A stretch of 22,549 bases of DNA from Azolla pinnata (taxonomy: Eukaryota; Streptophyta; Polypodiopsida; Salviniales; Salviniaceae). Positions 7,009 to 17,920 of the stretch are shown here, piece after piece. Location of the stretch: assembly GCA_037176905.1 (NCBI GenBank), contig JBBBWG010030232.1, forward strand, positions 17,860 through 40,408, written 5' to 3'. Positions within the stretch are counted from its first letter, which is position 1. The number at the start of each line of letters is the position of its first letter. Under the pieces are notes generated by a model that made no database searches, was not told the origin of the DNA, and saw nothing but the letters and a program-made list of their open reading frames with translations. The position numbers were made by a program, and so were the translations under genes.

Positions 7009-9652
7009 TCATTTGATCTGGAAGCAGACCAGCATCACTGCGACGACTATCATTATCACTATGAGCCAACTTTTCCCTCTCTTTCTTTCAAAAACCTGAG
7101 GAAGGGAGAAAAAAGTATCCACAAATCAACTGAAGGAAAGTGATTGTGCAAGTTGCTGCACTCTCAACTAAATTTTCAATTTCAAGTTAAGATGTTCTGA
7201 ATCATCAAACGGTTCGAATATAAATCATTAACACAAAAGAAGACCCTGTACCTTCTTAAACCTTCCTGCCGTTGCTGCTAACATGCCTCTTGATGTATCC
7301 ATGTGGGTTCCCTGAGATAATATGAGAGACAAACCCTTTCATACGATGGATGGAAGCTTACTCTGTAGCAACATATCATCACTTATAAACATTTTGAATA
7401 CTATTAAGTAATGAAGTATTCCCAGGTTGAAAGCTGACAAGTTAATGTGCACGGACACGTAAGACATTCATGCATAAGCACATATTCAAAATAAACAATT
7501 GATACTAAGACATACTAAGAATACTATGCGTATGGATATGAAGCTTGAGATATAAATAGTTGGGACATATCAAGTGAAGTCTAGACATGCTGGGGCTATA
7601 CTTCTGAACAGTATATGACAATGCAAATAATGTTAGAGGTTGTTACCAAACCTAACGTTCTAAAACTGATCCAGAATTAAGGTTTAGCTTTCAGGATGAA
7701 ATGAACAATGTAAAGGGAGAATAAGATATCATATCTCCTTAGTGCCAAAGCAGAGAGCCGAGAAAAGAACGAAATCAGACAAAAAGACAAAATAGAAGAC
7801 CAGAAAACCTGGAAGAAAACAAAGAATAGGCGGAAAAACAGTAAATAGTGATATTTCCAACAGAAAAGAGGGAAAAAAATCGTAGACATCGACAATGTCC
7901 GGAAATAAGTTGAAAAAAGCAGAAAACAGATAGATTAGTACTATCAAGACAAATGTGGATGAACTTGCTCCAAAACACAAAATTTGTTGGGATTGACTCA
8001 ACAAGAAATCAACGACACTTTACTTGCAAATTTTGTGGCATTTCAGCAACATGCTATATTTCATTCTATGAGCCACTTTCATCTTTAAGTTACTAGTACA
8101 TGCATTTATAAATTATGGATTCTTCCTATTTTAAAGGGATGTAAGGCCAGAACATTCATCAAGAACATTAAGAAGAATAATGAAGCTGTATGGTTTTTTA
8201 CTCATACATGATACAAGACCACAAACGGAAGTCAGCCATCAAATATATACTTAAACTTCTTGACGCACATAACAACCTTTCAAATATATTTATTCTGCGT
8301 TGGCATACAAACAACTGTATTTCGTCGATTTTATAAGCTATCATCATTTCAAGAAATCTACCATACTATTCCCTGACTATAATTATTTAACTAAAAGAAC
8401 TTTGAACAGATAAGGACATACCATGAAATCTAGCATTCTATTTTGAGATTGCACTTCTTGATGTATATCTGTTGTAATCTGTATACAAGGATATCAATCC
8501 ATTGCTTCTAGTTAAGAAAATAATAAACATGAAAGAAAAATCATAGCTAACCTTGATTCATATATACAGGCATACCCTCTTCAAAATATTCACTTTATCT
8601 TGCAAACCATCCATAGCCGCATCATTATCATGTTCAGAAATCTCCAGATTTGAATACGATGAAGAAGCTGCTCGATTGATACCTTCCTCAATGCCATCAA
8701 AGAGTGAGGGGCGGGATCCCCGATAATCTCTGTAAAGTGAACAAAAATATGACGAATTTGTCCTTCAATCTCTGGCCAAAAACGTACACATACGTATTTC
8801 CTCAAAGCATGAAAAGGTAATTCAAACACACACGTACACATAATTTTTTTCCACAAAAATCAGACGGTAATTTCTGTAATACTCTCTGATGAGAGTGCAT
8901 ACTAATTATCTAGGAGTAAATACATGTAGTAAACCTTTTGACAGAAAGGATTAACAAATTCTTGTTATATAGAGTCCCACTTGCCAGATAGTCGATTCTT
9001 ACAACAATCTCAGCAAAAAGAAAATACACAATCCTTTGAAAGAATCTCAAGCTCTAACAGAAAACATCTGAAATCAATCAGTCAAAAAATCGTGCACAAA
9101 CCTGGATGAAATTACACGGATCATTGCAATAGATTCAGCATGTGACAGAAAAGATCTAGCAAAATGCTCAGCTACTGAAAAAAACTGAAAGGATTATTTC
9201 ACTGAAAACAAACAAATTTATGCCTCGTAGGCTGTAACAACAGACAAATGCTCATCGTGACCTTTTAAATGGAGGTTCTGCCAGATCTCTGGAAAAACCA
9301 ATGCAAATCTGCAATAGACTCTGGTGACTGCTTCCTTTAATTCGTGCAAGGATTAACACAAAAATTTAGAGCATAAATTCACTGTAGGGCACAGAAAAAA
9401 GGGACTGTGCGTGCAGAATTGCGTCATTTTTTCATTGCAAAGCTAAGACCTCAAAAAACATATTAGAAACAATAATGAGGGCGATTGAAAAAGGAGGCAG
9501 ATTGAAATCAAAACAGAAAGGGGAGAGGACGAAACAAAGCAGAAAGCAAGGAAAGCACACAGAATTGTACCGGACCTTCCAATGCTAAAAACGGGGAAGA
9601 AGAAGAAGAAGAAGAAGAAGACGAAGAAGAAGAAATACCTGCGCGAGTTCAT
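7009..9652 (-). CDS. Bet1-type Qc-SNARE (plant BS14/BET1 family)
   Basis: Five coding exons, 9652-9639, 8729-8576, 8478-8422, 7311-7252 and 7095-7009, give 123 residues, the usual length of the family. The first exon codes only MNSR plus two bases; joining it to the second gives MNSRRDYRGSRPSLFDGIEE, close to the Arabidopsis Bet1-like N-terminus (MNPRRE then SLFDGIEE, from memory). The SNARE motif covers about 44-98 (GLQDKVNILKR, ITTDIHQEVQSQNRMLDFM, DTSRGMLAATAGRFKKVF), with Gln68 as the presumed zero-layer residue. Residues 104-119 (SWLIVIMIVVAVMLVC) form the tail anchor, followed by only QIK. Bet1 proteins act in ER-Golgi vesicle fusion with Qa, Qb and R partners. All introns are GT-AG. 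An (ATC)n tract and a telo-box lie about 280 bp upstream. Confidence 0.92.
9594..9635. repeat. GAA microsatellite in Bet1 intron 1
   Basis: (GAAGAA)n on the plus strand, so a CTT tract directly after the first donor (CGCAG|GTATTT) of the Bet1 gene. Confidence 0.8.
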
Positions 9653-9927
9653 TGGAAGGAACGATTCTGTACTCTGTTCTGTCCTGCCCTGTTCTGGTGC
9701 TCTGTTTCTGTGCTCTGTTTCTGTTGGGTTTCCTAAACTAACTGAGTGTTTTTTTTACTATGAATGAAGATTGAAATGCAGGAGAGTTTTGTTATTTGCA
9801 AAACTAGCCTTCCCCAAAACCTTCTCTCCAAGAGATTTCATTCTGCTCAGGTTTTGCGCTCAGATTCCATCATCTTATCCTCAAAATCGAAAGCTTCGAT
9901 CAGACGTTTTCTCTCTGTTTAGCATGT

Positions 9928-9960
9928 CATCATCATCATCATCATCATGATTAGGGTTAG
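9928..9960. promoter_or_regulatory. (ATC)n microsatellite and telo-box upstream of Bet1
   Basis: A run of seven to eight ATC units is followed by GATTAGGGTTAGG, which reads AACCCTAA on the gene strand. This is the telo-box seen in plant promoters of housekeeping and translation-related genes. It is roughly 300 bp upstream of the Bet1 start codon. The regulatory role is inferred. Confidence 0.4.
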
Positions 9961-11371
9961 GTTTCCTGCATTCAACATCACATAATGGCTTGGCTGGAGG
10001 ACAATAAACATGGTCATGTTCTCTAGCAATGCATCCCCGATCATCTCTGATGAGCCTTTCTTCAGAAGAATATATTGTGCATCATACAAGATAACCTTTA
10101 GAGGCTCAGATTTTCATCACAAGCCGGTGTGTAAGCCTATTTAACATAGGAAACTTGCAAAGACATACGCTTTAGCCACGAAGGGAATTCTTTACAAAGA
10201 GATATAACCCCATGTACAAATCAAGAATGGATGGTGGAATGACAGAAAAGCATCTGAAGATGATTTCCGTGCTTTTCTGATATATCAACAACACGCAAGA
10301 CTTGAATCAATCATTGTGAGTGCTCCAAGGACATTGCTGGTACATAAATGAAATTACAAAGGAGATTGAGAACGGAAATATTAACATTGTTAATAGAACG
10401 AGAGCTTTTCACTTTGCTTCAAAGAGAATGATTTGCAGCACTTTTATGCATACAGAACAATCCCTTACTGGAGAACCAACAAATATCAGAATGAAAGACA
10501 AATCTGCCCAACAACAAGCTTTCCAGATTCTCATTTTTTTGTAGTACTGGAAATCATGAAACACCAGAGTATATGCCTCTCTAAAAATGTACTAGAAAGT
10601 TCAAACATCGTAAACTGTACAGAGATTTGTGGAAATAAAACATTCCAAAAAGAGAATTTCAGATTTGTTCAAAACTCTGAAGATTCGGGAGAAGCCCAAA
10701 ATTATCTAAACGCAGAACCCTAGTCCTTTTAGCTTAGAGGGTTTCAATTGTTTTTGCATTGAAAACCCTGAAAAATAACGATTGATCGTGCAGCATAATA
10801 ATCTTCGCATTCCAGTGCATCCCTTTCAAATGTGTCTGTATGTGGTACTTATGTATCCTCAAAAATATGAGCACCCCATCTGCACAAAAAACACCGGCAT
10901 CATAGCTTATACCATCAGTTATACAAACATTTACTTGCTTGGCTTTTGTATACAGGCAAAAAAGTAACAGTGCTAGAATTCAAGTTTTAATTTCTTTGGC
11001 ATTTAAGTTTTGCCATTGAAATGTGTCAGGGAGAGGGATTTCTAATCTCTTTGGCATTCCCTAAGCTTTACAATTGAAGATAAAGTACCATTACTGGTCA
11101 ATTTCAAAACTATTGAAATAGCAGCAGAACTTGGAACTGGTTTCTAGAACTTGCTACGTTAACATGGTCTCTCATAAACCACCTAGCTCCCTACTGAACA
11201 TTCAACATATAACAATATACACGACTTTGTCACGAAGCACTGGAAAGTCTTCAAAGTCAAAATATCTGAACCAAAACATGATTGAAAATGAACAGTAATA
11301 AGAGAACACTCACATATGTTGGAAGTCTGATATGCTTATCAGTACAGCGTTAGACTTTGCTGGACAAACAT
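9961..11371. other. AT-rich gap between Bet1 promoter and At4g15545-like 3' end
   Basis: No recognised gene. A hairpin-forming repeat is present at 10738-10769. The right end should hold the 3' untranslated region of the At4g15545-like gene. Short frames here have no coding-like features. Confidence 0.5.
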
Positions 11372-14300
11372 CTATCCTTGGCCAGGAAGCTGACGGTGAA
11401 GGAGACCATAGAATGCAGAATACATATCTTCATTGTCTGGTCCAAAAATATCTCGTGCTTTTCTCAAAGCTTCCTGTGAAACAAACCAATATCATCAGTT
11501 TTGTAAATCAGATGATACCCACATATGGCAGAGCAAATTTGAGATACTAACCTCCCTGCTTTGCTTATGTGCATTCAGATCTTTGATGTTTGTAAGAAAT
11601 GCGCTGAACTGCTCATAAGAAAGACGATTCCTACAAAGACGATTCCAGTAATATTTTCAATGGACAGGAAAGCAATGAACCAACAAAATAATTATATTCT
11701 TTTTGCCAGTCCTCACCTAGCTTGCCGGAAAAACTCTTTACCATCAACTCTTGATGTCCGACCTGATAATGCACAGTCAACAAAGACTATATATATATAT
11801 ATACCCACATCATAGTTGTTGGAAAAAAAAGTATTTTACTTTAAAAATACGTTCTAGAATACTAGTATTTTTAACATGTATGCTCATTTTAAAACTCTAA
11901 TTTCAAAACCATTCCATACATTCTACATATTTAACATACTCCAAGGATTCTGTGAATTTACCAGGTATTTTGTGTAGAATACATATTCTTAGTATTTAGA
12001 TAAATATGGTAGAAACTTGTAGTTCAGAAAAGTCACACTAAAAAACTGGGACAGCAAACGATCAACATACGAAGTATTTTATAATGCATCATGCACACAT
12101 ACACGCATAGATAGATACATAAATATTACCTGAATTTGATCCTGATTTTGGTGGTGAATTGGGTGCTGTCGAATGTTTGCTTGTAGGCATTGATGATGGT
12201 AGCGAGAGCCGTCCATCACTACTGGACTGCCATTTTAAGGGCCCTTTAACTGCCTGTAGCGTTGGTGAAACTGCTGCAGATCTCCCCTTCGGTGGCAAAG
12301 TCATCGGTGTTCTCTTAGGTGAACCAGAAGGTGTGAATTCTGGAGTGCGATTAGCAGATGCTGAAGCAAAGTGTCGTCCATTGCCATTCATCTCACCATC
12401 TACATTACATTGATGCATTTTTTTTATATTATGTTTCACAAGTTTGACATTGAAAAAAATCATTTTACATAAAGGAAATAAAACATTGATATCAATGTGT
12501 TCATAAACACATTGACTCAAGAATTTAGATGTATATGGATGGATCCACGATTGATAAATTTATACAGGTCATTCCTGAACAAGTATGCATTCAAGTTGGG
12601 ATTTCCTTGCTATATTGCCTGACCTTGAAAAGGGGTGAGTGGTGAGATCGAAGAATCTGATGCAGTCACCCTGTCTGCTGACTGTTTATCATTACTAGTT
12701 TCCAGCTGAAAAAAATGGATGAAATTGGCTGCTTTACATTCCTGAGCAGCAGGTTAAACACTACTACAACTTGAGGGCTAAAAAGTTGTTACCGCTTGAT
12801 TCTCATCATCTTCTTGCAGAGAGTGCATAAGTGTCTTCTTAAAGCTTTCCAGCTGGAATAACAAGAAAAGGCTACGATGAAATATAGAAGTACATTGTTT
12901 CATTTATTTTCCATTTTTCCAAGATTACCTTCAGAACATCTCGACTCAATTTTTTCACTGTGGCTGCTAGCATGCTATTTTCAGATGTAAGTTTTGCCTG
13001 CGAAATCAAGAAATCTAAGAAAAATATGTAGAAATGGTGAAAGATATATGCTTTCAAATAACAGGTATAGAGAAAAATGTGTAGAAATGGTAAAAAATCT
13101 GTGCTTTAAAATAACAGGCATCATATTGTATACGCTATCATACTGCATAAATTTCCTTAAAAAATAATTTTCCATAAGAAAATTCTTCTGGTATGGAGAG
13201 ATTTCTCCATTGAACAAAGTTTTAGGCGACAATACATGAACTTAGACAGATAATACCTGTACAAATTAGAGATAATAGCAGATAATAAGTCAACCAAAGT
13301 CAGTAAGTCAAATGGTCAAAATGCAAACAATTATGAGAAATATTCATGCGTTCAACAAATTCTTATGTATTCACATATTTTTACAGTTCAAATATGTAAT
13401 ATATGTAATCTACGAAAAGACACGATACTTTAAGAATAAGTAGCATACTTGTTGTAGACGTATCATATATTGTATACATATTCTATGCAAAGTGTTTTAC
13501 AGCTCTGCATGACAACGATAATGAAAGAACTCTACTCTAGATTCCATCTGCAGCTTACACAGAGACATGCATTGCAAACGTCCAAACCTTATGCCGTTTC
13601 AATGGAAAATTTATAGCATCTTCTGGATCACCCTCAGTTTAGATCATCTTCGAATGTGACCTATACATCTTGTCAGAAAGATCATGCCATATGTTCCCTT
13701 ATATGTTGCAAAGATCACAACAATCAGACTAAAGACATGTTGCAAAGATCACAACAATCAGACTAAAGACCTTCTTAACAAAACCAACACTTTTTCATTG
13801 TTTAGAAGAAAAAAATTGTTAATTTCATTGGTTATATACAAGTTTAAAAAATGGATCATGGAAAAGAACAGGAAAGAAAAGACCTTGAAGACTTACAATA
13901 CCTCATTGGTCCTACAACCCTAGACATGTCATGAAGAGAATAGAGAAGAAGCAAAGAAAAATAGAGACAATGGAGCACAGTATACAGGCGCCTTCCAAAC
14001 CCTAGAACAAACAAATGAAAAGAGACAGAAGATATAGAAAAACGAGCCCATGGAAAGACTCAAAACGCAGAAAGATATCGACAAGCCAAGATATTTACCC
14101 TGATTGCAAAACCTAACGAGATGTTTCTAGTTATGAGGAACGGAAACCGCGAAAACGGGGAAGATGGAAGAGGCAAATACGAAACGAAAAGCCTAAAATA
14201 AGGAACTCGAGCAGGAAGAGAGGAAGAATCGCAAGAAAACCTGTTCATGGAGGACGTGCGAGAGCTGAGCAGAGGAGTCTTTTAATGCTTGCTGTAGCTC

Positions 14301-14504
14301 CCCCACGCGTTCTTGGAGATCAGAGACGAGAAGCTCCTTGTCTGCAAGAAGCCTCTGCAGGGATTTGGCCTCGGCCTCGAGCTTGCCGACACGAGCGGTG
14401 ACAGCCATGGATGTGATCTTGCAAGCCACCTCTAGCTGATCGTAAGGATCCGAAGGAAGGGCTTGGAGCAGAGACGGAGGCAATTCATCGGAATGACCCC
14501 CCAT
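11372..14504 (-). CDS. At4g15545-like coiled-coil protein (NAI2-interacting protein family)
   Basis: Eight exons, 14504-14241, 12997-12929, 12852-12793, 12705-12624, 12399-12130, 11762-11717, 11630-11552 and 11473-11372, give 323 residues in one continuous frame. Residues 1-115 match the family start: LPPSLLQALPSDPYDQLEVA, KITSMAVTARV, then a heptad-rich coiled coil through LTSENSMLAATVKKLSRDV and LESFKKTLMHSLQ. A Ser/Pro/Thr-rich middle holds TPEFTPSGSP and likely proline-directed phosphorylation sites. Residues 249-323 are the conserved C-terminal domain (RTSRVDGKEFFRQARNRLSY, FLTNIKDLNAHKQSRE, LRKARDIFGPDNEDMY). From memory, Arabidopsis members were reported to bind NAI2 and support ER-body formation; outside Brassicales the role is unknown. 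The function here is inferred by family only. Confidence 0.92.
13020..13120. repeat. 53-bp tandem duplication in intron 1 of the At4g15545-like gene
   Basis: Two diverged copies start at 13020 and 13073. Both contain TGTAGAAATGGT, a GCTTT(C/A)AAATAACAGG block and the same order of short motifs. Confidence 0.75.
13703..13770. repeat. Perfect 34-bp tandem duplication in intron 1 of the At4g15545-like gene
   Basis: Two identical copies, 13703-13736 and 13737-13770, begin ATGTTGCAAAGATCAC and end CAGACTAAAGAC. The identity suggests a recent event. Confidence 0.95.
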
Positions 14505-14521
14505 GAGAGCAAGCGGAGGAA

Positions 14522-14600
14522 GAAGATGAGGATGACGATGACGATGACGATGATGGTGGTGCTGGTGCTGGCGATGGCGATGGCGATGGAGATGGAAAGG
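14522..14600. repeat. GATGAC/GATGGC hexamer tract in the 5' leader of the At4g15545-like gene
   Basis: Plus strand GATGACGATGAC units pass into TGGTGCTGG and GGCGATGGCGATGG units. It lies within about 100 bp upstream of the start codon at 14504 and is probably 5' untranslated sequence. Confidence 0.7.
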
Positions 14601-14694
14601 AAGGAATAGAGCCTTGATCTCTGATCGAATCCGCTAGTTGTTTTTCCTAAGCATGGCAAAGATCTATGTGGGCGATTTGCATGCTTTCTGCTGC

Positions 14695-14745
14695 AGCTTC
14701 CTCCTCCTCCTCCTCTTCTTCTTCCTCTTCTTCTTCTTCTTCTAC
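14695..14745. repeat. CTC/CTT microsatellite upstream of the At4g15545-like gene
   Basis: CTC and CTT units on the plus strand, GAA/GAG on the gene strand, about 200 bp upstream of the start codon. GA-rich tracts of this kind are common in plant promoters and leaders. Confidence 0.7.
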
Positions 14746-14938
14746 GAGAGGGCCGGAGGAAGAGATTCCTTCGTGTTCAGAAGCGCAGAGAGAAGATATG
14801 GCGAACAGAGAGCGAGGTAGTCTCTGATTTCTGAGGAGGAGGAGGGAGAAGAAGCATCAAGGAGAGGATTAGGGCCTTTGTCTCTCTGAGGAAAATTTCT
14901 TCTATGAGAGATTTCAGAGGTTTTTCAAAAACAAAAAA

Positions 14939-15101
14939 CAGGAGAGAAGACATACCATTTCTTCTGAAAGAAGAGGAACAAAAACAAAAACAAAGAACAG
15001 GAGAAAAAACATACCATTTCTTCTGAAAGAAGAGGAACAAGAACAAAATCAGGAGAAAAAACATACCATTTCTTGTGAAAGAAGAGGAACTGGAGCAGAA
15101 T
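14939..15101. repeat. Three tandem 52-59-bp repeats
   Basis: Copies start at 14939, 14998 and 15050. Each contains CAGGAGA(G/A)AA, ACATACCATTTCTT and GTGAAAGAAGAGGAAC or CTGAAAGAAGAGGAAC. A degraded fourth piece (AGAAAAGGAACTGGAGCAGG) follows near 15130. Confidence 0.9.
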
Positions 15102-17920
15102 AGGCACACCAGGTTTCTGGAAGAGAGAAGAAGAAAAGGAACTGGAGCAGGATATTCCCGATCGCGGCCCCGCCGACAGAACAAATTTGCAGGGCGAGTC
15201 GTCGGGTCCCTCAGTAGTATTGATCAGGAGAAAAAAAAGAAAGAAAGAAAACAGGTCATGGGCCTCATTGTCGGTCGGTGAGGGTGAGGGTTAAAAACCA
15301 TGTTAGAAAGAGCGGAATATCGAGCACATAGTAGCTCTCGCAGGAAAAGAAAAACAAAAAAAAAAGAATCGCTTCAGAAGCATTGTAAGTCGAGCGAGGG
15401 GCGCAATCTCCGTGATCGACCTCGAGCCCTTACTGCATCCGAAAAGCCTTCCTTCCAGAGGCTTTCGGCAAAGGACCACTCGCTACACGTGGGCAGCAGT
15501 CTCCCTCTGCAGAGAAAATCGCTGAGACTTGCCCTCATTGGACTGAAAGCCTTCACCCGCATTAGCAAATCTCTCTGCTAAGGATTGGCCCTTTGCTCGA
15601 ACGGAAGCCTTTTAGTTAGTAAGGTATTTTTTGCAAGTGGGTAGCGAATCTCTCCAAACATCTGGCCAAAGGACAACAACGATCGCTCTGCCCTAACTTG
15701 ACTTTATCCAAAGGAAGAAGGGCAGCTGATTGAGGCCATCAAATAGAAACACAAGCCGTGAATTGTGACTCTTAAAACGACGGAGATTACATTAAAACAT
15801 CTACTGCAACGTGCATCAAGCGAGAAGACACCCTTTGAGCTTTAAGCAGCCCCAACTCGATCGATTTGCTCATCGCAGTCGTTCAACAATTTTTCGACAT
15901 GAAACACACAGACAATGAATGACTACGACTCATCTACCAACACCTTAAAACGAGCGTTGGAAAGATTTCAAATTTCACTAGCATTGAGCTCCCATCATTG
16001 CCAAAATAAAATAAAATCTGAGTCAAGACCTTATTTGAAACAAAGCTGTACACCACTGCCAAGTTAACTCCATCCTGAATCCATGATATATCCATGGCAT
16101 CTTGAAGTTTCATGAACAAATTCCACCATGAATCTCAGATACTAGCTGTTAAATAAATTCCATCTTGAAACTACCTTCAGAAAGCAACAACAATATACAG
16201 ATTTCACCTCGAAACACAAAACAAGAACCCATTTTGCATCTAAGTTGCTCTGATGAAATATTGATTGCATTGTCAGTTTATACACAATGCCAAACGATAA
16301 GAATCCATTTCCAAGGTTTTGGATGAGCAAGGACAAGCTCTTATCAAGAACTTTCGATACCAGAAGGTAGGTTCCAATCTTTTCAGCATAAAGACATAAT
16401 ACCTTTCTCAATGGAGATAGCTGGAAGCAGCCTTTTGGGATTATTACTCATCTTCTGTTGAGTTGATGGAGCTCAGGCTTCTCACACAGGGTGTCTGGCA
16501 ATGGTGAATGCACATCATTCAATGCAGCCAACACACAAAAATACACACACTCCTCTCTAAAGAGCAGGTCCAGAACCTCTCAGTGCTGATTAGTTGATAA
16601 GGACAACAGTCTACAAGGAAACTGTCTGTTATCTACAAGGAGCAAAATGATGACATTATTGACCCTCTTAGGCAATCAACGATGAACAAAGCAGAGCTTT
16701 TAGGCACAAACCTTACAGTCTTTTGCAAGTGTAGCAACAAGGTGATGCAGTTACCTTCTAAAACCAAGTAACATGGAGCAAACCAGAGGCTTTTTTACTC
16801 CACTGCCAGGTAGATGGAAAAATACCAGATTAGTTCCTCTACAGACAGCAATGATGATGAAGATGTACCTGGTGATTTAGGGTCTCATAATAGCTTCCAA
16901 AAATATTTCTAGGAATATCTATATGCAAAGGAAGACATCCCAAAAGATCTAAGGAGACCTTCAAAAATCTAAAAGCATAGACAGGAAAACCCTTGAGGAA
17001 AAAGAAGTCCTCCGGAATTATAATAAGCAAAGCAACAAAAAACATATGCGCAGACCATCTTCACAGGATACAAGCAAGGGCTGGAGTGCCTTCCAAAAAT
17101 AAATGAGCCTCTGAAGTATCCCCTTTGGAGAGTAGATTTCTATGAATGTTCAATGACGCAATTGAAGATAGCAGAATTCGAAGCAGATTATTGCCTTCTC
17201 TACCAGCAGCAATGACGATGATTTAGTGATCTTAAACCAATTTACAGACAATCTCTGTAAGGGTTTAAGTCACAAATTTGAGACATGTCCACGAAGATGA
17301 AGGAAATTTCATTTGCATGAAAGAAGCTGTCTTCTTTCTAAAAAGTGTAGCAGGAAAAAGAAGCCGAAGGGTTTCTTCATCCTTTGTGAAGAACATTGAA
17401 GAATGTTGTGTGGTCAATGAAGAATGAAGATGGTACTGAGCAGATATCAGATTTTGTAGATTAATTCTCTTCAACGATGAGGAAGGTGATGCAGAATCTT
17501 AAAACCAATCTAGAAGAAGAATTTCGCAAGGCACCGATCCATGGTAGAAGAACACCTCATAACAAAACAACAATCTACATAAGTTTGTGCTTGTCAATAA
17601 TATTTCTACAGCGTTATGTTCTAAAAATAAATAAATAACGGTAAACCTATGAATCAGACATAGCTTGAAAAGAGAAAAAACAACTTATCCATCCATTTTT
17701 AAGCTTTCAGTATTCTACCTTCTGCTGAAAGATAAAGAAAACTGCAGCCCAGACCGATTTGAGGATACATTTAAGTCTGAAGCACCTGAAATCTACTTGA
17801 TTTCCATGAAAGTCATATCCAAGAAACCTTGTACTATCGTTTGATGAGAGTGGGTGATGATATAACCAGAGCATTTCTATGTTCATCATAATTGCTGATA
17901 CATGCACTGAGCTGGCACAG
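15102..17920. other. Gap between At4g15545-like 5' region and the SR gene 3' end
   Basis: No gene recognised. A small imperfect hairpin lies at 15439-15468 in a relatively GC-rich stretch (15370-15600). From 15900 to 17600 there are diffuse repeats of phrases such as CAGCAATGATGATG and GGTGATGCAG, perhaps an old decayed element. No terminal repeats, reverse transcriptase or transposase motifs were seen. The right edge is the SR gene 3' untranslated region. Confidence 0.45.

Noticed and set aside
7677-8004. Hydrophobic Phe/Ser/Leu-rich minus-strand frames in the Bet1 intron region
   Set aside because: They lie in the intron between exons 3 and 4 of Bet1 and reflect a T-rich strand; no family match.
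14638-14820. Plus-strand frame starting MAKIYVGDL, which looks like an RRM RNP2 motif
   Set aside because: The motif is followed at once by a CTC/CTT microsatellite encoding Leu/Phe runs; no RNP1 or further RRM sequence is present, so it is taken as chance.
16142-17045. Several 60-90-codon minus-strand frames in the gap before the SR gene
   Set aside because: AT-rich, short, no conserved motifs and no linking splice sites that build a longer protein.
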